From positions 285,921,533-285,985,532 of the forward strand of contig CM041778.1 of the NCBI GenBank assembly GCA_023374045.1: DNA of 64,000 nucleotides, given 5' to 3'. The notes beneath the pieces were generated by a model. That model made no database searches. It was not told the origin of the DNA and saw only the letters and a list, made by a program, of their open reading frames with translations. Positions 12,215 to 23,765 of the stretch are shown in pieces (the stretch's first letter is position 1; each line of letters opens with the position of its first letter). The translations under genes and the position numbers were made by a program. The DNA comes from Limonium bicolor. Lineage: Eukaryota; Streptophyta; Magnoliopsida; Caryophyllales; Plumbaginaceae.

Positions 12215-12615
12215 AATTGTGACATGGAATATATAATTGTGTAAATGTATATATGTAATCATGACATGTAAATGTTTATATATAAATCGTGGAAACGTAT
12301 TGTGGCATGGAAATATTCATATACAATTATTTAAATGTTTATATGTAATCATGCCATGGAAACGTTATATATAATCATGGAATCGTAGAAACGGGAAACG
12401 TTTAAATAAAAACGTGGAAACATATGTATAACAATGTGGAAATGTTTAAATAAAAAGGAGGAAACGTTTAAATAAAAAGGTGGAAACGTTATCTGAACTC
12501 GTGGACTCCTTTATGTATAACGGTGGAAAAATTATATATAATTGTGCCATGGTAACATCATATATAGTTATAAAAATGTTTATATATAATCATGCGGTGG
12601 AAATGTTTATATGTA
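12215..12615. repeat. Region of dispersed GGAAACGTTTATAT motifs
   Basis: Roughly a dozen diverged copies of GTGGAAACGTTTATATGTAA, some with inserted ATAAAAACG, follow each other without a strict period. No coding content. Confidence 0.65.
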
Positions 12616-12618
12616 ATC

Positions 12619-12650
12619 GACCCTAAACCCTAAACCACAAACCCTAAAAA
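12619..12650. repeat. Short interstitial telomere-like repeat
   Basis: CCCTAAACCCTAAACC, then a mutated ACAAACCCTAAAA. This is the plant telomere unit CCCTAAA in two exact and about two degenerate copies. Confidence 0.7.
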
Positions 12651-13593
12651 CTGTCGAGTTAGTGACGACGATATAAAGTGCAAAACTAGTGCCAAAAAAG
12701 ATTACCCTACACCCTAAACACCTTAAAAACTACCATATGCTAAAACATCGGTGTCAATAATTTTAGTACTTACTTATATGGCTTTTAATCATTGTATTTA
12801 TACTATAGTTGTAATACTATTTCATTGACATTATTGTTTTTACTATATTGTTGTAAATTACGGAAATTCAATATTTATCTTTATAGATCAATTTTCAGCT
12901 TTGTGATAAATCCTGACATTTATTTACACCCTAAAATTATAAAAATATTTATGATTAATTAGTATGTATAGTAAAATATATATGTACATACAAAAAATAA
13001 AAAAAATTAAAATTTATCAAAACATACTCATGTTGGGTCTTATTTTGAAGGGCTCAAATTATGATAAATAATGATATAAAATTTCTGTTATTTGGACTTA
13101 TATATAATAAGATATAACATTTTAAAATTCATAAAAGGATAAATATAAAATGTCAAATTAAGTGTCACCCAGAACAGGATCAAAATCATCTTTATACTAT
13201 TTATTATTATATGTCATGTCATCAAAACAGCACACTTGTATGAGAGAGGGGAGATGGTGAACTGAAAAAATAAAAAATGAAATACTGATTTTGTAGGGTT
13301 GAGATTAGAAGTTTGAGAATTTAATCAGTGGCTTGAAACTTTTCCGTCGCTGACGGAAAAAATGGTTCCGTCATAAAATCCTTGTCGCAACTTTTCTGTC
13401 CACTCTACTTTTGATGGGTTTAAGTTTAAGAACAGAAATATTGTATACAAAAAAGACATGTGCGGTATCTTTTTTACCTGCCCTAAAATCAGTGGAGAAG
13501 AAAAGCGGTGGTAAGCCGGACCCAACTCTCCGGATGCATGGCCCGACTCTTTCCGATACACGATTGAGTTAGTTTTTTTTGTCATATAATTTA
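12651..13593. other. AT-rich intergenic sequence with a relic TIR
   Basis: No gene. The segment about 13015-13140 (CAAAACATACTCATGTTGGG, TTTTGAAGGGCTCAAATTA) matches the terminal repeat of the element at 26068-27137, so an old member of that family lies here. A short TTTTCCGTC-GCT-GACGGAAAA hairpin is at 13340-13360. Confidence 0.55.
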
Positions 13594-13967
13594 GGGGCCG
13601 TTCGGAGTTATTTTCAAAATGCAGCTATTGCTGCTTTTGGTTAAGGGATTATTTTGTGGCAGCATAAAAAAAGCTACTCATATCAGTTTTTTGTTTAATC
13701 CCACCATGGTTAACAAATAAGAAAGTGTCAATTATGCTTGTGGGTCCAGTTACTTTAAATGATCCAACAGACAAGTGACAAGTGTCACATTAATGTAAAA
13801 AAAATAGACTGCAGTGAAAGAACGCGACCTAAAGCTATGTGTAGTTAACAAATATGAGTTAGATATGTGTACCATGGTTATAGATAAAACCAATTAAAAG
13901 AGGACACATGTACTCCACTTTTTTTTAAAGCACATTAATCCTTCATTTGCTATGAGCGAACAACCCC
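13594..13967. mobile_element. hAT-like MITE, copy 2
   Basis: Ends GGGGCCGTTCGG and GCGAACAACCCC are short inverted repeats. The interior matches copy 1 near the right end (ACATGTACTCCACTTTTTTT, TAAAGCACATTAAT). No clean target duplication. Confidence 0.75.
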
Positions 13968-14002
13968 TTATTTATAGTATAGATTCTTATTCATATTTTA
14001 GG

Positions 14003-15160
14003 GTGTTCATTTTACGCAACAGAAACATAATGGAATCAGGAAAGAGAATGTTAAAGGAATGGGAAAAGATTTCCTTTGATTTAATAAACTGGTTGGTTTT
14101 AACTTAGAAACAGAATAGAATTATGCATCATTCCTTTTGTTGTTGTTTGGTTTTGAATATAAGGGAATTACCATTTTCTTCAAAAAAAAGTTATACTTGT
14201 TTGATTCAATATTAACATAATGCAATAATTTTTGTTTCCAAATCTCAAAATGATCATCATGTTCATTAATTTCATAAAATTATTGATAGTTAAACAAAAT
14301 ATAAATTAGAAATAATCGTAATTATACATTCAATAAAAGTATAAACACTTTAACCAAAATAAAAAATTATTAATAATATCAAAACTATGTTAGAATTCAA
14401 AAATATTTACACTATATTATTGATATTTATCTAATACATACATTAGATAATGTTTAATATTTTAAGAATAAGTTTATATGAATATCTTGTTTTATATTTC
14501 TCAATATCTTTTAGTATTATCTAAAATAATTTAGTTCACATTTAATTAAATAATACTAAAGTGAACTGTTATGATAATGAAATAATTAATAATGACTATA
14601 CTTTTGTTAGTACTTATAATATAGTCATTTATTTCACATTAGTAAGTTTTTTAAAAGTTTTATGGTATAACTTTTAAATCTAAAATTTTATAAATTTTGT
14701 TTTGAATATTATTATATGTAGTATTTAATATATATATATATATATATTATAATTAATAGAAATAATTAGTATATAGCAAAAATTACTAAATGAATCATTG
14801 TAAATATTTTATTTAAGATAAAACATCTAACATATTTGTTCATACATAAATTGTTTATTTTAATTTTTTTAAGTATATGTTACTCATAATTTTTAATTCT
14901 TAAAATATTTATTTAAATTAAACATTGTTTGAAACAACGATGATGATGAGTTATGTGGTGGGATAAAATGATGAAAAAGGAAAAAAAGGGAATACCATTC
15001 CCCATGATTTTAGGGGGAATGAGTAAGAAGGGAATTGCGGGTTTTTAAAACCGGAAAGAGAGGAAATATAATCATTAAAAATTAAAAACAAACCATCACA
15101 AAGGGAATGAGAATCATTCCCATTCCCATTCTTAATTACCCCCAAGTGAACACACACTTA
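14003..15160. mobile_element. Putative non-autonomous DNA transposon
   Basis: The left edge GGGTGTTCATTT and right edge CCCCCAAGTGAACACACAC look like imperfect inverted ends. Next to each lies similar sequence (GGAATGGG-like left, its complement CCCATTCC-like right). The interior is AT-rich and non-coding, with an (AT)n tract at about 14725-14745. Superfamily uncertain; hAT-like is a guess. Confidence 0.45.
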
Positions 15161-15181
15161 GTATATGGCATGATAGTACTT

Positions 15182-16951
15182 ATATTATTTTTTTCATTTT
15201 TTTGAATGAAAGGTAAGCTATATTAGAACAAAGCTGGAACATTTACAGTATTTTCCTGCAACAAGCTGTAGGGCAAACTCCCTAATTACATCAACCTATA
15301 AACTCACTTAACCCAAAACATAATAACGCTCTTTTAGTTTTCCTAGACGGGGTGAATTTGAACTTTCCCCATCTCTGTTTTAACTCAGCTTGAATATCCA
15401 ATACATATTTCCTCTTATCAGAAAAGATGAAATCATTCCTAACTTTCCAGATGTGGTATAACACCACTCCAACTGCAGCAGCTCTCATTTTGTACAAGAA
15501 ACCTCATCGGACTTCCAAAGATTAAACATACAATCCGAAAAGACCCAAGGCAGTTTGCATTTCAACCATTTATGAAGCACGGATTGAAAAACTTCAATAC
15601 AGAAAGCGCATTCAAATAATAAATGGTCCCAGGATTCTTTTCTGTCGTAGAACACACACTGCTCATCTATATCCAGGTTCCATCTCCTCATTCTATCCTT
15701 AGTGGCTAGTCTATTATGGCACGCAAACCACCAGACAAATGAGACATGGGGGGGGGGGGGTACAAAACGAATTCCAAATGATTTTGTCCCACTCACCCCT
15801 GGGAGGAGCAGGGAAAATAACATTAAACACTTCAGTAACTACAATCTTACCCTGCGCACCACTTATCTCCATTAGTGGAGCAGCCCGGTTGTTCATACTG
15901 ATTTCATCTCTAAGCTTCAGACAAGTATTCCACCAATAGGCATGGTTTCCTCTATATTTAACCTCCCAAATACTTTCATTTCTCAGAGTGTAAGCCCTAT
16001 ACCATCTCATCAAAGCAGACTAGTAATCACCATCATCATTCAGCCTCAGTAGAATGGCAATCATAGCAGCTTTATTCCATGACAGTATCTCCTTGATTCC
16101 CAATCCACCATTATTGCACAGATTAATCCATGCCACCGGAGCTTTCCTGCCTGTCTCACCTCCACTCCAAAGGAAGATTCCACATCTTCTTTCAATCAAC
16201 TGTATAACATGCTTGGGAAACAAGAGATGTTAGACCAAAAACACTGGATACTCATCAGTGTACTTTGAACTAACAGCAGTCTACCAGCATAGATTAGTTT
16301 CCTAGTTTCCCAATGAGTAATTCGAGAAGTAATCTTGTTTATTAAGGGCATAAAATCAGCATAGGATAACCTTTGAGATGAAAGAGGAACACCCAAGTAT
16401 CTAACTGGCAAGTTAGCTTCCTCAAATCCCAGCACATTCAATATCCTCTCCATTTCAACATCTGAGACTCCACCAAAGAATACCTTGTATTTCTGACTAC
16501 TAACCATAAGTCCTGAAACAGTAGAGAACTCGTCTAACATATCCTTAATGATCTTTATAGAGCCCACATCCCCTCTACAAAAGATCAAGAGGTCATTAGC
16601 AAAACAAAGGTGATTCAACCCAATTCTACTACATTTGGGATGATAATTAAAATATGGATTCTCCTGTACTAGAGACAGTTTCCTACTTAGATATTCCATG
16701 CATAGAACAAAGAGGAGGGGGGAGAGAGGGTCACCTTGCCTAAGCCCTCTTTCACCCTTGAAAAACCCTCTTAGTTGCCCATTAATCAAAACAGAATAGC
16801 TTGAAGATGAAACACAGATCATAACCCAGCCATTGGATTTCTTATGAAAGCATAGACCAGAGAGCACCTCTTCTGAAAATTCCCAGCTTACATTGTCGTA
16901 GGCTTTATGAATATCTATTTTAAATGCACATCGAGGAGAGACATTCTTCCT
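15182..16951 (-). mobile_element. LINE 2, 3' segment (RT, zinc finger, poly(A))
   Basis: This is the downstream third of a LINE split into three. On the minus strand it carries the RT palm (about 16950-16196), a zinc-finger/linker region (about 16013-15485), a short tail (15497-15291) and a poly(A) end seen as T-runs at about 15188-15203. RT motifs include GLRQGDPLSPLLFVL and CFANDLLIF. The second is normally FADDLL, so a catalytic Asp is replaced by Asn. The reading frame continues across the CACTA insertion into 18246-18454, which proves the segments are one element. Confidence 0.9.
16196..16867 (-). pseudogene. LINE 2 reverse transcriptase core
   Basis: A 223-residue open stretch holds the L1-type RT palm and thumb: SSSSYSVLINGQLRGFFKG, then GLRQGDPLSPLLFVL, then CFANDLLIFCRGDV, then LPVRYLGVPLSSQRL. 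The FADD box reads FAND, which should abolish polymerisation. Upstream codons through 16950 in the same frame give KIDIHKAYDNVSWEF, the expected N-terminal palm motif. A stop near 16196 separates this from the zinc-finger region, so the protein is broken as well as mutated at the active site. Confidence 0.88.
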
Positions 16952-16954
16952 TTT

Positions 16955-18242
16955 CGCTAGTGGAAAAAATGTTTTAAACCACGGTTATTTTGCTTATATA
17001 CCACGGTTAGGAACCGTGGTTTATGCTCCCGTCGCATATAGAAAATTGTCTATATACCACGGTTGATAACCGTGGTATAAAAGTAGACTATATACCATGG
17101 TTCTCTCCTTAACCGTCGTTTAAGACCGTTTTTGGACGCAGTCCTCAACGATTTTAAACGACGGTTAAGGAGAGAACCGTGGTATAAAGCCCTTTTATAT
17201 GACGGTTAAAGGTCAAAACCGTGGTTTATTATCTATAAAATCAACGAATAAACCACGGTTATACATATAACCGTGGTTTATAGTCTATGAAAGTTTTTCA
17301 AAATCGCCGGCGATTCAGAAGCGCCGCTTCGCAGATATCAAACACAGCACAGAAGAGAATGAGAGGCTAGAACATGTGTGTTCCTTGTTTGCGATTTATG
17401 GTTGCAAAATAATGAGTGAAGAATGGCGTAGTATGTTCCTTGTTCGCGGTGGGTTGCAAAATTACCGTGAAGTTGAAGAGAATGAAGAACGGAGGCGTAG
17501 GTCATGTACCTTGTTCGCCGGTTATGTTGCGAAAATTACAGTGATAATGAGTGAGTGAGGACGAGCATGTTCCTTGTTTGCAAGTGTAAGCTGCAAAAAT
17601 TACCGAAAAACAAGAGAATGAGTGAGGAAGAGCATGTTCCTTGTTCGCGGTTTAGGATTGCAAAAATTACCGTGAGCTAGTTGAAGAGAATGAAGAATAG
17701 TTGCAGAAAATGTTCGTCGGTTTGGGTTCCAAAATTATCGTGAGGTTAAAGAGAATGAAGAAGAGTTGTAGAGCTCGTCGGTTTGGGTTCCAAAATTACC
17801 GTGAAGAGAATGAAGAAGAAGAGTGCGTCGACATATATGAGAATAGAGAGAAAGCGCCGCGTTAAATTTCGGCCGAAAATTAAAATTCCCGCCTAGATTA
17901 TATACCACGGTTGATCAAAAAACCGTGGTTTAATATAGCAAGATGTGCAATATAAATGACGGTTGCCTAGGAACCGTGGTATATAGGTACCTTATATATG
18001 ACGGTTCTTGAAGAACCGTGGTATATTCACTTCGGCATGTACTATATACCACGGTTCCACTGAAAACCGTGGTATATAACTAACCTATATACGACGGTTC
18101 CGGAAAAACCGTGGTATATGCGCTCTGGAATGCACCTTAAACGACGGTTTCTATTAAAACCGTGGTTTATAAACTTTAAACCACGGTTTTCCACTTAACC
18201 GTGGTTTAAACGCCGTCATTAAAAACATTTTTTCTACTAGTG
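16955..18242. mobile_element. CACTA-type non-autonomous transposon
   Basis: The right terminus is ...TTTTTTCTACTAGTG and the left is CGCTAGTGGAAAAAATG, a CACTA end with one mutated base. A 3-bp TTT duplication flanks it (16952-16954, 18243-18245). Subterminal regions are packed with ACCACGGTT/AACCGTGGT pairs on both sides, as CACTA transposases require repeated binding motifs. The centre (about 17290-17870) is a set of diverged 60-90-bp tandem repeats with GTTCCTTGTTCGCGG and CAAAATTACCGTGA strings. No transposase is present. It interrupts LINE 2. Confidence 0.93.
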
Positions 18243-18245
18243 TTT

Positions 18246-18454
18246 GTATCCTTGAACTATTTCTTGGCAAAACAGCACATTATGTGCAAGACTTCTACCA
18301 GTAACAAATGCACCCTGACAGTCACTGATGATCTCTGGTAAAGCCTTTTCAGTCTTGCTGTTATGATCTTTGAAATAATTTTATATAGCACGTTACAGCA
18401 TGCTATAGGTCTTAAGTCTTTGACTACCGTACGGTTTTCCACCTTAGGTACCAG
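18246..18454 (-). mobile_element. LINE 2, middle segment
   Basis: On the minus strand this encodes the start of the RT domain (VPKVENRTVVKDLRPIACCN, then LYKIISKIITARLK), between the copia and CACTA insertions. The frame joins ATLIS at the right of the copia element to LVPK here, and continues to the palm left of the CACTA element. Minor frameshifts are present. Confidence 0.92.
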
Positions 18455-18459
18455 AGAAA

Positions 18460-18752
18460 TGACAGAATGATATGGACTTATATTTCATATAGTTTGTATC
18501 TAGGACTTTATGACTTGTACTCTTTTAGTGTGTATTAGGCTTATATGTATTTGGGCTGCTTGCCCCACGGTCTGTTGACCGGTATTCTTTTATTTCCTTC
18601 ATCGGTTATCAGTACATATAGTCTATACACAGATTACATCTTATTGTACTGAAACTCTCAAAAGAAAGATGCAGAAGCAAGAAACTAGTGTCTCGGTTTC
18701 TTCTTCGTAATAAGATGAGATGTTTTTCTTGAGAGTTTGTCACCAATTATCA
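18460..18752 (+). repeat. Copia element 5' LTR
   Basis: 293 bp, starting TGACAGAATGATATGG and ending CACCAATTATCA. It differs from the 3' LTR at four positions by my count (about 1.4 %). The 5-bp flank AGAAA (18455-18459) is repeated after the 3' LTR. Confidence 0.95.
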
Positions 18753-18764
18753 TGGTATCAGAAG
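18753..18764 (+). promoter_or_regulatory. Copia primer-binding site
   Basis: TGGTATCAGAAG directly follows the 5' LTR and is complementary, with one change, to the 3' end of initiator tRNA-Met, the usual copia primer. Confidence 0.85.
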
Positions 18765-18787
18765 CACTACTACCAAACTGATTGAAG

Positions 18788-20152
18788 ATGAGCAACGAGA
18801 AAGAAGATCCTGTGCTGACTGGAAAAGAATCACTGGAGAAAGCAGCGATGAAGGCAGCGACAACCATAGATCCAAATGATCCGCTATATGTTGCAGCAAC
18901 AGAGCAGACTGGACAATCGCTTGCTCCGAAACTCACCAGCACCGGCGATGGCTTCCTTGGCTGGAAATGGACCATGCAACAAGCTCTTGGGGCGAAAAAC
19001 AAAATTGGCTTCATAGACGGCACCCTGTCGCGTCCCGATCCCTAGGATACCTTCCGCACAACAGCATGGAAAAGGGCCAGATCCCTAGTGGTGACTTGGA
19101 TAATCTCTTCTATATCACCCAACATAGCAAGAACGGTCATGTATACCGAAGACCAGAAGGAGATTTGGGACTGGCTATGTCGTCGGTTCGAAAAGAAGAA
19201 CATGGCAACCCTACACGCCGTGAAAATACAAATTGCAAATCTGAGGCAGGGAGAAGATTCAGTAACTGACTATCTGATGAAGTCCAAAGAAACATGGGCG
19301 CAGTATGATTTGGCAAAGCCACTGGAGGCATGTAACTGTTGTGATTCTTGCACAGCTTTGGAAAAACAAAGAAAAAGACGGGAGGAGGAAGAGGCCATAC
19401 ACTTCTTAATGGGTATAAACAAATCATACTCACATTTGCGGGGACAAATCCTAGCTTCCAGTCAACTCCCGAATCTTGAAGAAATTTTTTCAATCATCGC
19501 CCAAGAGGAGCAGACGAGGCTCTCCAGCGACGACAAAAATCAGATTGAACAGAGCCTAACCCTAGCGATGCGAACGACAACGGGGAACAATTTCTCTTTT
19601 GGAAAAGGAAAGAGTAGCAACCCTAACGTCGGCAACTACAAATCGACATTCAAGAAGCAGCCCGCCAAGAACGCAAGCCCTGGATCGAGAAAGGATCCCC
19701 AAAAATGTCAGAATTGCGGTAAGGTGGGGCATTCTCGGAATGAATGTTGGTGGCTAGTGGGCTTCCCCTCTGGCGAATCAAAGCAACAAAGAGAGGGCCA
19801 AATCGGATCAGTTGTCGCACAACAAGAATCTTCAACCAGTCAAGGGACCGAAGTCAACCTAGAGTCACCGGTCAAGGGTTTTTCCAGTGAACAACTCCAG
19901 CAACTCGTTGCTTTCCTCCAACAACAGAAAGATGACTCATGGACAACAAAACAAACTGATTTTGGAGAATTTTCAGGTAACACCCAAACGCCTGTTAATT
20001 TTTTACCCTGCTTAAACTCAAATGCTGCTCCTGTGATACATTCTCTGCAAAATTTTTGGATATTGGATTCAGGGGCTACTGAACATATTAGTGGCAACAT
20101 AAATTTGCTCTCTGATTGTGAATTATTGAAAGAAAAGAAACAAATCGCATAG
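18788..20152 (+). pseudogene. Copia gag and protease (internal TAG stop)
   Basis: ATG at 18788 starts gag. After about 85 codons a TAG interrupts at 19043, and the same frame resumes with TTAWKRARSLVVTWIISSI, so it is a point nonsense change. Further on are the UBN2-type gag core, a Gly/Lys-rich basic stretch, a CCHC knuckle (CQNCGKVGHSRNEC, about 19707) and the aspartic protease active site (FWILDSGATEHIS, about 20055). A second TAG at 20150 stops the frame just after the protease motif. The knuckle packages RNA and the protease processes the polyprotein in the family. Confidence 0.9.
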
Positions 20153-21403
20153 CCTGATGGAAACAGAAAACATGTTGATTATTGTGGAAAACTGATAATC
20201 GATGGTGTGACATGTTTACAAAACGTTCTATATGTGAAAAGCTTCATGTTTAATATTATCTCTGCGGCTAAACTGATTCAGCAACTGAATGTGCCCATAA
20301 TTTTCAATCAAAACTCTTGTGCCTTGCAGGATTCTGAGAAAGGCCAGTTCCAAGAAATTGGAAAGCTTGTGTGTGGTCTATACATAGTAAATGTGAATGC
20401 CTTGCATGATTTTGTCTTGAGAAATAGTGATGTCCATAGGGTCTGTGTGAATTTTCCTGCTGATATCTCTGCGCATACATCTAATGTTTGTAATGTCAAT
20501 GACTACCTTTTGTGGCATAAAAGAATGGGTCATATCCCTCTTTTGAAATTGGCAAAGATTATAGACATTGATATTCCTAGTAATGTGAAAAACACACCCT
20601 TACCTTGTGCAATCTGTTACAAGGCCAAAGGAAAATGCAGCAAATTCCCTTTATCCACAATCAAAACTTTAAAACCTTTTGAACTCATCCACATAGATAC
20701 ATGCGGACCTATGAGAACCCAAAGCATAGGCGGACACAAATACTTCCTAACCATTGTTGATGATCACACTAGGGCCACTTGGGTTACCCCTTTAAAACAC
20801 AAATCTGAAGCGACACAAAACATTAAAAATTTCGTTAACCTTGTTGAGAGACAAATGAGTAGTTCTGTGAAAACCATTAGAAGTGATAATGCCATGGAGT
20901 TAGGAAAGTCCCTTGAAGGGACTACTTTCTACTCCAACAAGGGAATCGTTCATCAAACCACATGCCCTCACACTCCGCAACAAAACGGAGTGGTCGAACG
21001 GAAACAAGGTCACCTAATGGAGATCACTAGAGCTTTATTATTTCAGTCAGGCTTAGGTAATGAATTTTGGAGCTACTGCGTTGAACATGCAGCATATCTA
21101 ATAAATAGAATACCTAGCAAACCCATCCTTGACACTTCTCCATATGAGAAATTGTATGGGTCCAAACCTGACTATGATGATATAAAAAGCTTCGGCTGTC
21201 TTTGTTACATAACCAACATTGACCCTGGTTGGGGAAAACTAGACCCTCGATCATCTGCATGTGTGTACATTGGCAACTGCAAAAACACAAAGGGATACAA
21301 ATTTCTTACTCTAGAAGAAAGAAAGATTAAAGTCAGTCGGGACATTACCTTCTTCGAAAACATATATCCCTTAACTAGTGATGATTGGAAAAACAATGCC
21401 TAG
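20153..21403 (+). pseudogene. Copia integrase
   Basis: Same frame as gag, resuming after the TAG at 20150. It shows the zinc-binding GAG-pre-integrase region (LWHKRMGHIPLLKL, then CAICYKAKGKC) and the catalytic core: IDTCGPMRTQSIGGHKYF, IRSDNAMEL and QNGVVERKQGHLME, giving the D-D-E triad. A FGCLCYI string and KGYKFLTLEERKIKVSRDI mark the C-terminal part. A TAG at 21401 ends it before the RT, again in frame. Confidence 0.93.
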
Positions 21404-23270
21404 AGAGACCAACAAAACATTGACATTTTCCCTAAATCTCTCCCAATCTTAGAGGACGATGTTTGCACGTCTCAGCCTTCTGAGATAAGAGAAACACTTG
21501 TTCCTTCAGATCTCATTCCAGATCAAAATACCACCCACGACACAAGTCAAGATCAATCTCAAGATCCACCGATAGTCAGGAGGTCCTCCCGTCCGCACAT
21601 TTTCCCATCCAAATACAATGACTTCCTCTGTTCCACAAGCTACAACCAGAAAGACCTCTTCTCTTCTATCCTTATAGAGAGACTTGAACATAAAGACTCT
21701 ACAAATCAGCCTCTATCCACCGTTAACACTCTAACCGACCACCTGACCTCCACCATCATTCTCTCATGCTCCATACACCAGGACACCGATAGAATCATCA
21801 AACACATCAATAACCTTAATGAGCCTCCAAACTACCAAATTGCCAGCAAAGATCCCAATTGGACCCGTGCTATGGCTGAAGAATTTGAGGCTCTTAGACA
21901 AAACAAGACTTGGTCCATAGTAGACTTGCCCAAAGGCAAGAAACCCATAAGCTGCAAGTGGGTCTACAAGACCAAACTTAAACCAGATGGTAGCTTGGAG
22001 AGATACAAAGCCAGGTTGGTCGTTCGAGGCTTCACACAAAAACAAGGCCTCGATTACGAAGAGACTTTCTCCCCCGTTATAAAGCTCACCACCGTCCGTG
22101 CCCTCATCATAACAGCGGTTAAGAAAGGGTGGATCCTAGACCAACTAGACGTCAACAACGCTTTTCTTCATGGGGATCTCCATGAAGACGTGTACATGAC
22201 GATACCGCAAGGTCTAAAGGTGCAAGGAGAAAACAAAGCTTGTAAATTACACAAGTCTCTCTATGGATTAAAACAAGCTTCCCGTCAATGGTACGAGAAA
22301 CTTGCTTCCTTCCTAAAGGTCCTTGGTTTCAACCATTCCCAAAATGACTACTCCCTCTTTGTCAAGAAAAAGAAAAACAACATAACACTTCTAGGCATTT
22401 ATGTGGACGACATCCTTGTTGTGGGAAATGATGCGAAAGAGGTAAAACATCTGAAAACACAACTAGACAAGCAGTTTAAAATAAAAGATTTAGGAAAACT
22501 AAATTTCTTCTTAGGAATGGAATTCCTAGAAACGGATGATGGCCTCATTATGTCCCAACAGCGTTACATCAATCAAATTCTTCATGAATTCAACATGCAA
22601 AACTGCAAATCTTCAGTTTCCCCTCTTCCTCTCAACCTCAAACTATATAAAGATTCTGGCTCCAAATTAGAAAACCCAACCGAATACAGGTGCCTTGTGG
22701 GGAAACTCAATTTCCTCACAAACACACGTCCAGATATAGCATTTGCAGTCCAATATCTCAGCCAATTCCTCCAATTCCCTACTACAGAACATTTCAAGGC
22801 TGCCCTACATACTCTCTCCTACATAAAGGGGACTTCCACCTTCGGTCTGCTCTTCAACAAGAAACAAAACTTTGATCTCCAGGCTTACTGCGATTCGGAT
22901 TGGGCATCTTGCCCAATCACACGCCGGTCAGTTTCCGGGTATTACATTCTACTTGGAGACTCACCCTTGAGCTGGAAATCTAAAAAGCAAACCTCCGTGG
23001 CCTTGTCTTCCGCTGAAGCGGAAATACAAATCCATGCGACAAGTTAGGGGACTAAGTTGGCTAAGTAGACTCTTAGTGAACTCGGAGTTCCTAACATAAC
23101 ACCCATACCATTGAAATGCGATAACCTAGCAGCCATCCATATAGCTAGGATCCAGTATCACACGACGAACAAAACATGTAGAATTAACTGTCATTTTGTT
23201 CGCGAGAAACTGCAGGGTGGTCTTATATAGGTACAGACGTCCCGAGCACGCAACAGCTGGTGCTGATCTT
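21404..23270 (+). pseudogene. Copia reverse transcriptase and RNase H
   Basis: The same frame continues through a linker into RVT_2 (ISCKWVYKTKLKPDGS, YKARLVVRGFTQKQGLDYEE, VNNAFLHGDL, LHKSLYGLKQASRQWYEKL). The active site is IYVDDILVV and is intact. RNase H begins AYCDSDWASC and runs to KQTSVALSSAEAE. There one extra A near 23026 shifts the frame, giving a stop at 23045; homology goes on in other frames (LSELGVPNI, LKCDNLAAIHIA, CHFVREKLQ) to about 23270. Confidence 0.93.
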
Positions 23271-23458
23271 ATGACCAAGCCACTGACGGGAAAGAGTTAT
23301 CAAAACTCTTTCAAAAACCTTTGGGTTGCCAGCAACAACAAAACAGGTGAATGCATCTCCCAGCAGCAGTTCCGCTTTCTTCCTACTCATCTCAGCGACA
23401 GCACAGCCAAAGAGCTATCCTTTTATCTTCTTTTCAGCACATAAAAGGAGTACTCTTT

Positions 23459-23467
23459 GAGGGGGGA
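23459..23467 (+). promoter_or_regulatory. Copia polypurine tract
   Basis: GAGGGGGGA directly precedes the 3' LTR and is the expected plus-strand primer. Confidence 0.85.
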
Positions 23468-23760
23468 TGACAGAATGATATGGACTTATATTTCATATAG
23501 TTTGTATCTAGGACTTTATGACTTGTACTCTTTTAGTGTGTATTAGGCTTATATGTATTTGGGCTGCTTGGCCCACGGTCTGTTGTCCGGTATTCTTGTA
23601 TTTCCTTCATCGGTTATCAGTACATATAGTCTATACACAGATTACATCTTATTGTACTGAAACTCTCAAAAGAAAGATGCAGAAGCAAGAAACTAATGTC
23701 TCGGTTTCTTCTTCGTAATAAGATGAGATGTTTTTCTTGAGAGTTTGTCACCAATTATCA
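23468..23760 (+). repeat. Copia element 3' LTR
   Basis: 293 bp with the same termini as the 5' LTR. It is followed by AGAAA, the target duplication. Confidence 0.95.
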
Positions 23761-23765
23761 AGAAA

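Larger units (their letters stand above)
18460..23760 (+). mobile_element. Ty1/copia retrotransposon inserted in LINE 2
   Basis: A full-length 5.3-kb element: LTR, PBS, gag, protease, integrase, RT, RNase H, polypurine tract, LTR. A perfect AGAAA target duplication (18455-18459, 23761-23765) flanks it. Domain order (integrase before RT) defines Ty1/copia. The short LTR and the gag type (an NDPLYV-like opening and an LGAKNKIGFIDG motif) recall plant RE1/Ale-like copia elements; the exact lineage is uncertain. One reading frame runs nearly throughout but carries three internal TAG stops and a late frameshift, so the copy is not autonomous. Confidence 0.95.

Noticed and set aside
12619..12650. 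True telomere or chromosome end
   Set aside because: Only two exact CCCTAAA units, surrounded on both sides by ordinary sequence.
18753..18764. tRNA gene signal at TGGTATCAGA strings
   Set aside because: These are primer-binding sites next to LTRs; no cloverleaf surrounds them.
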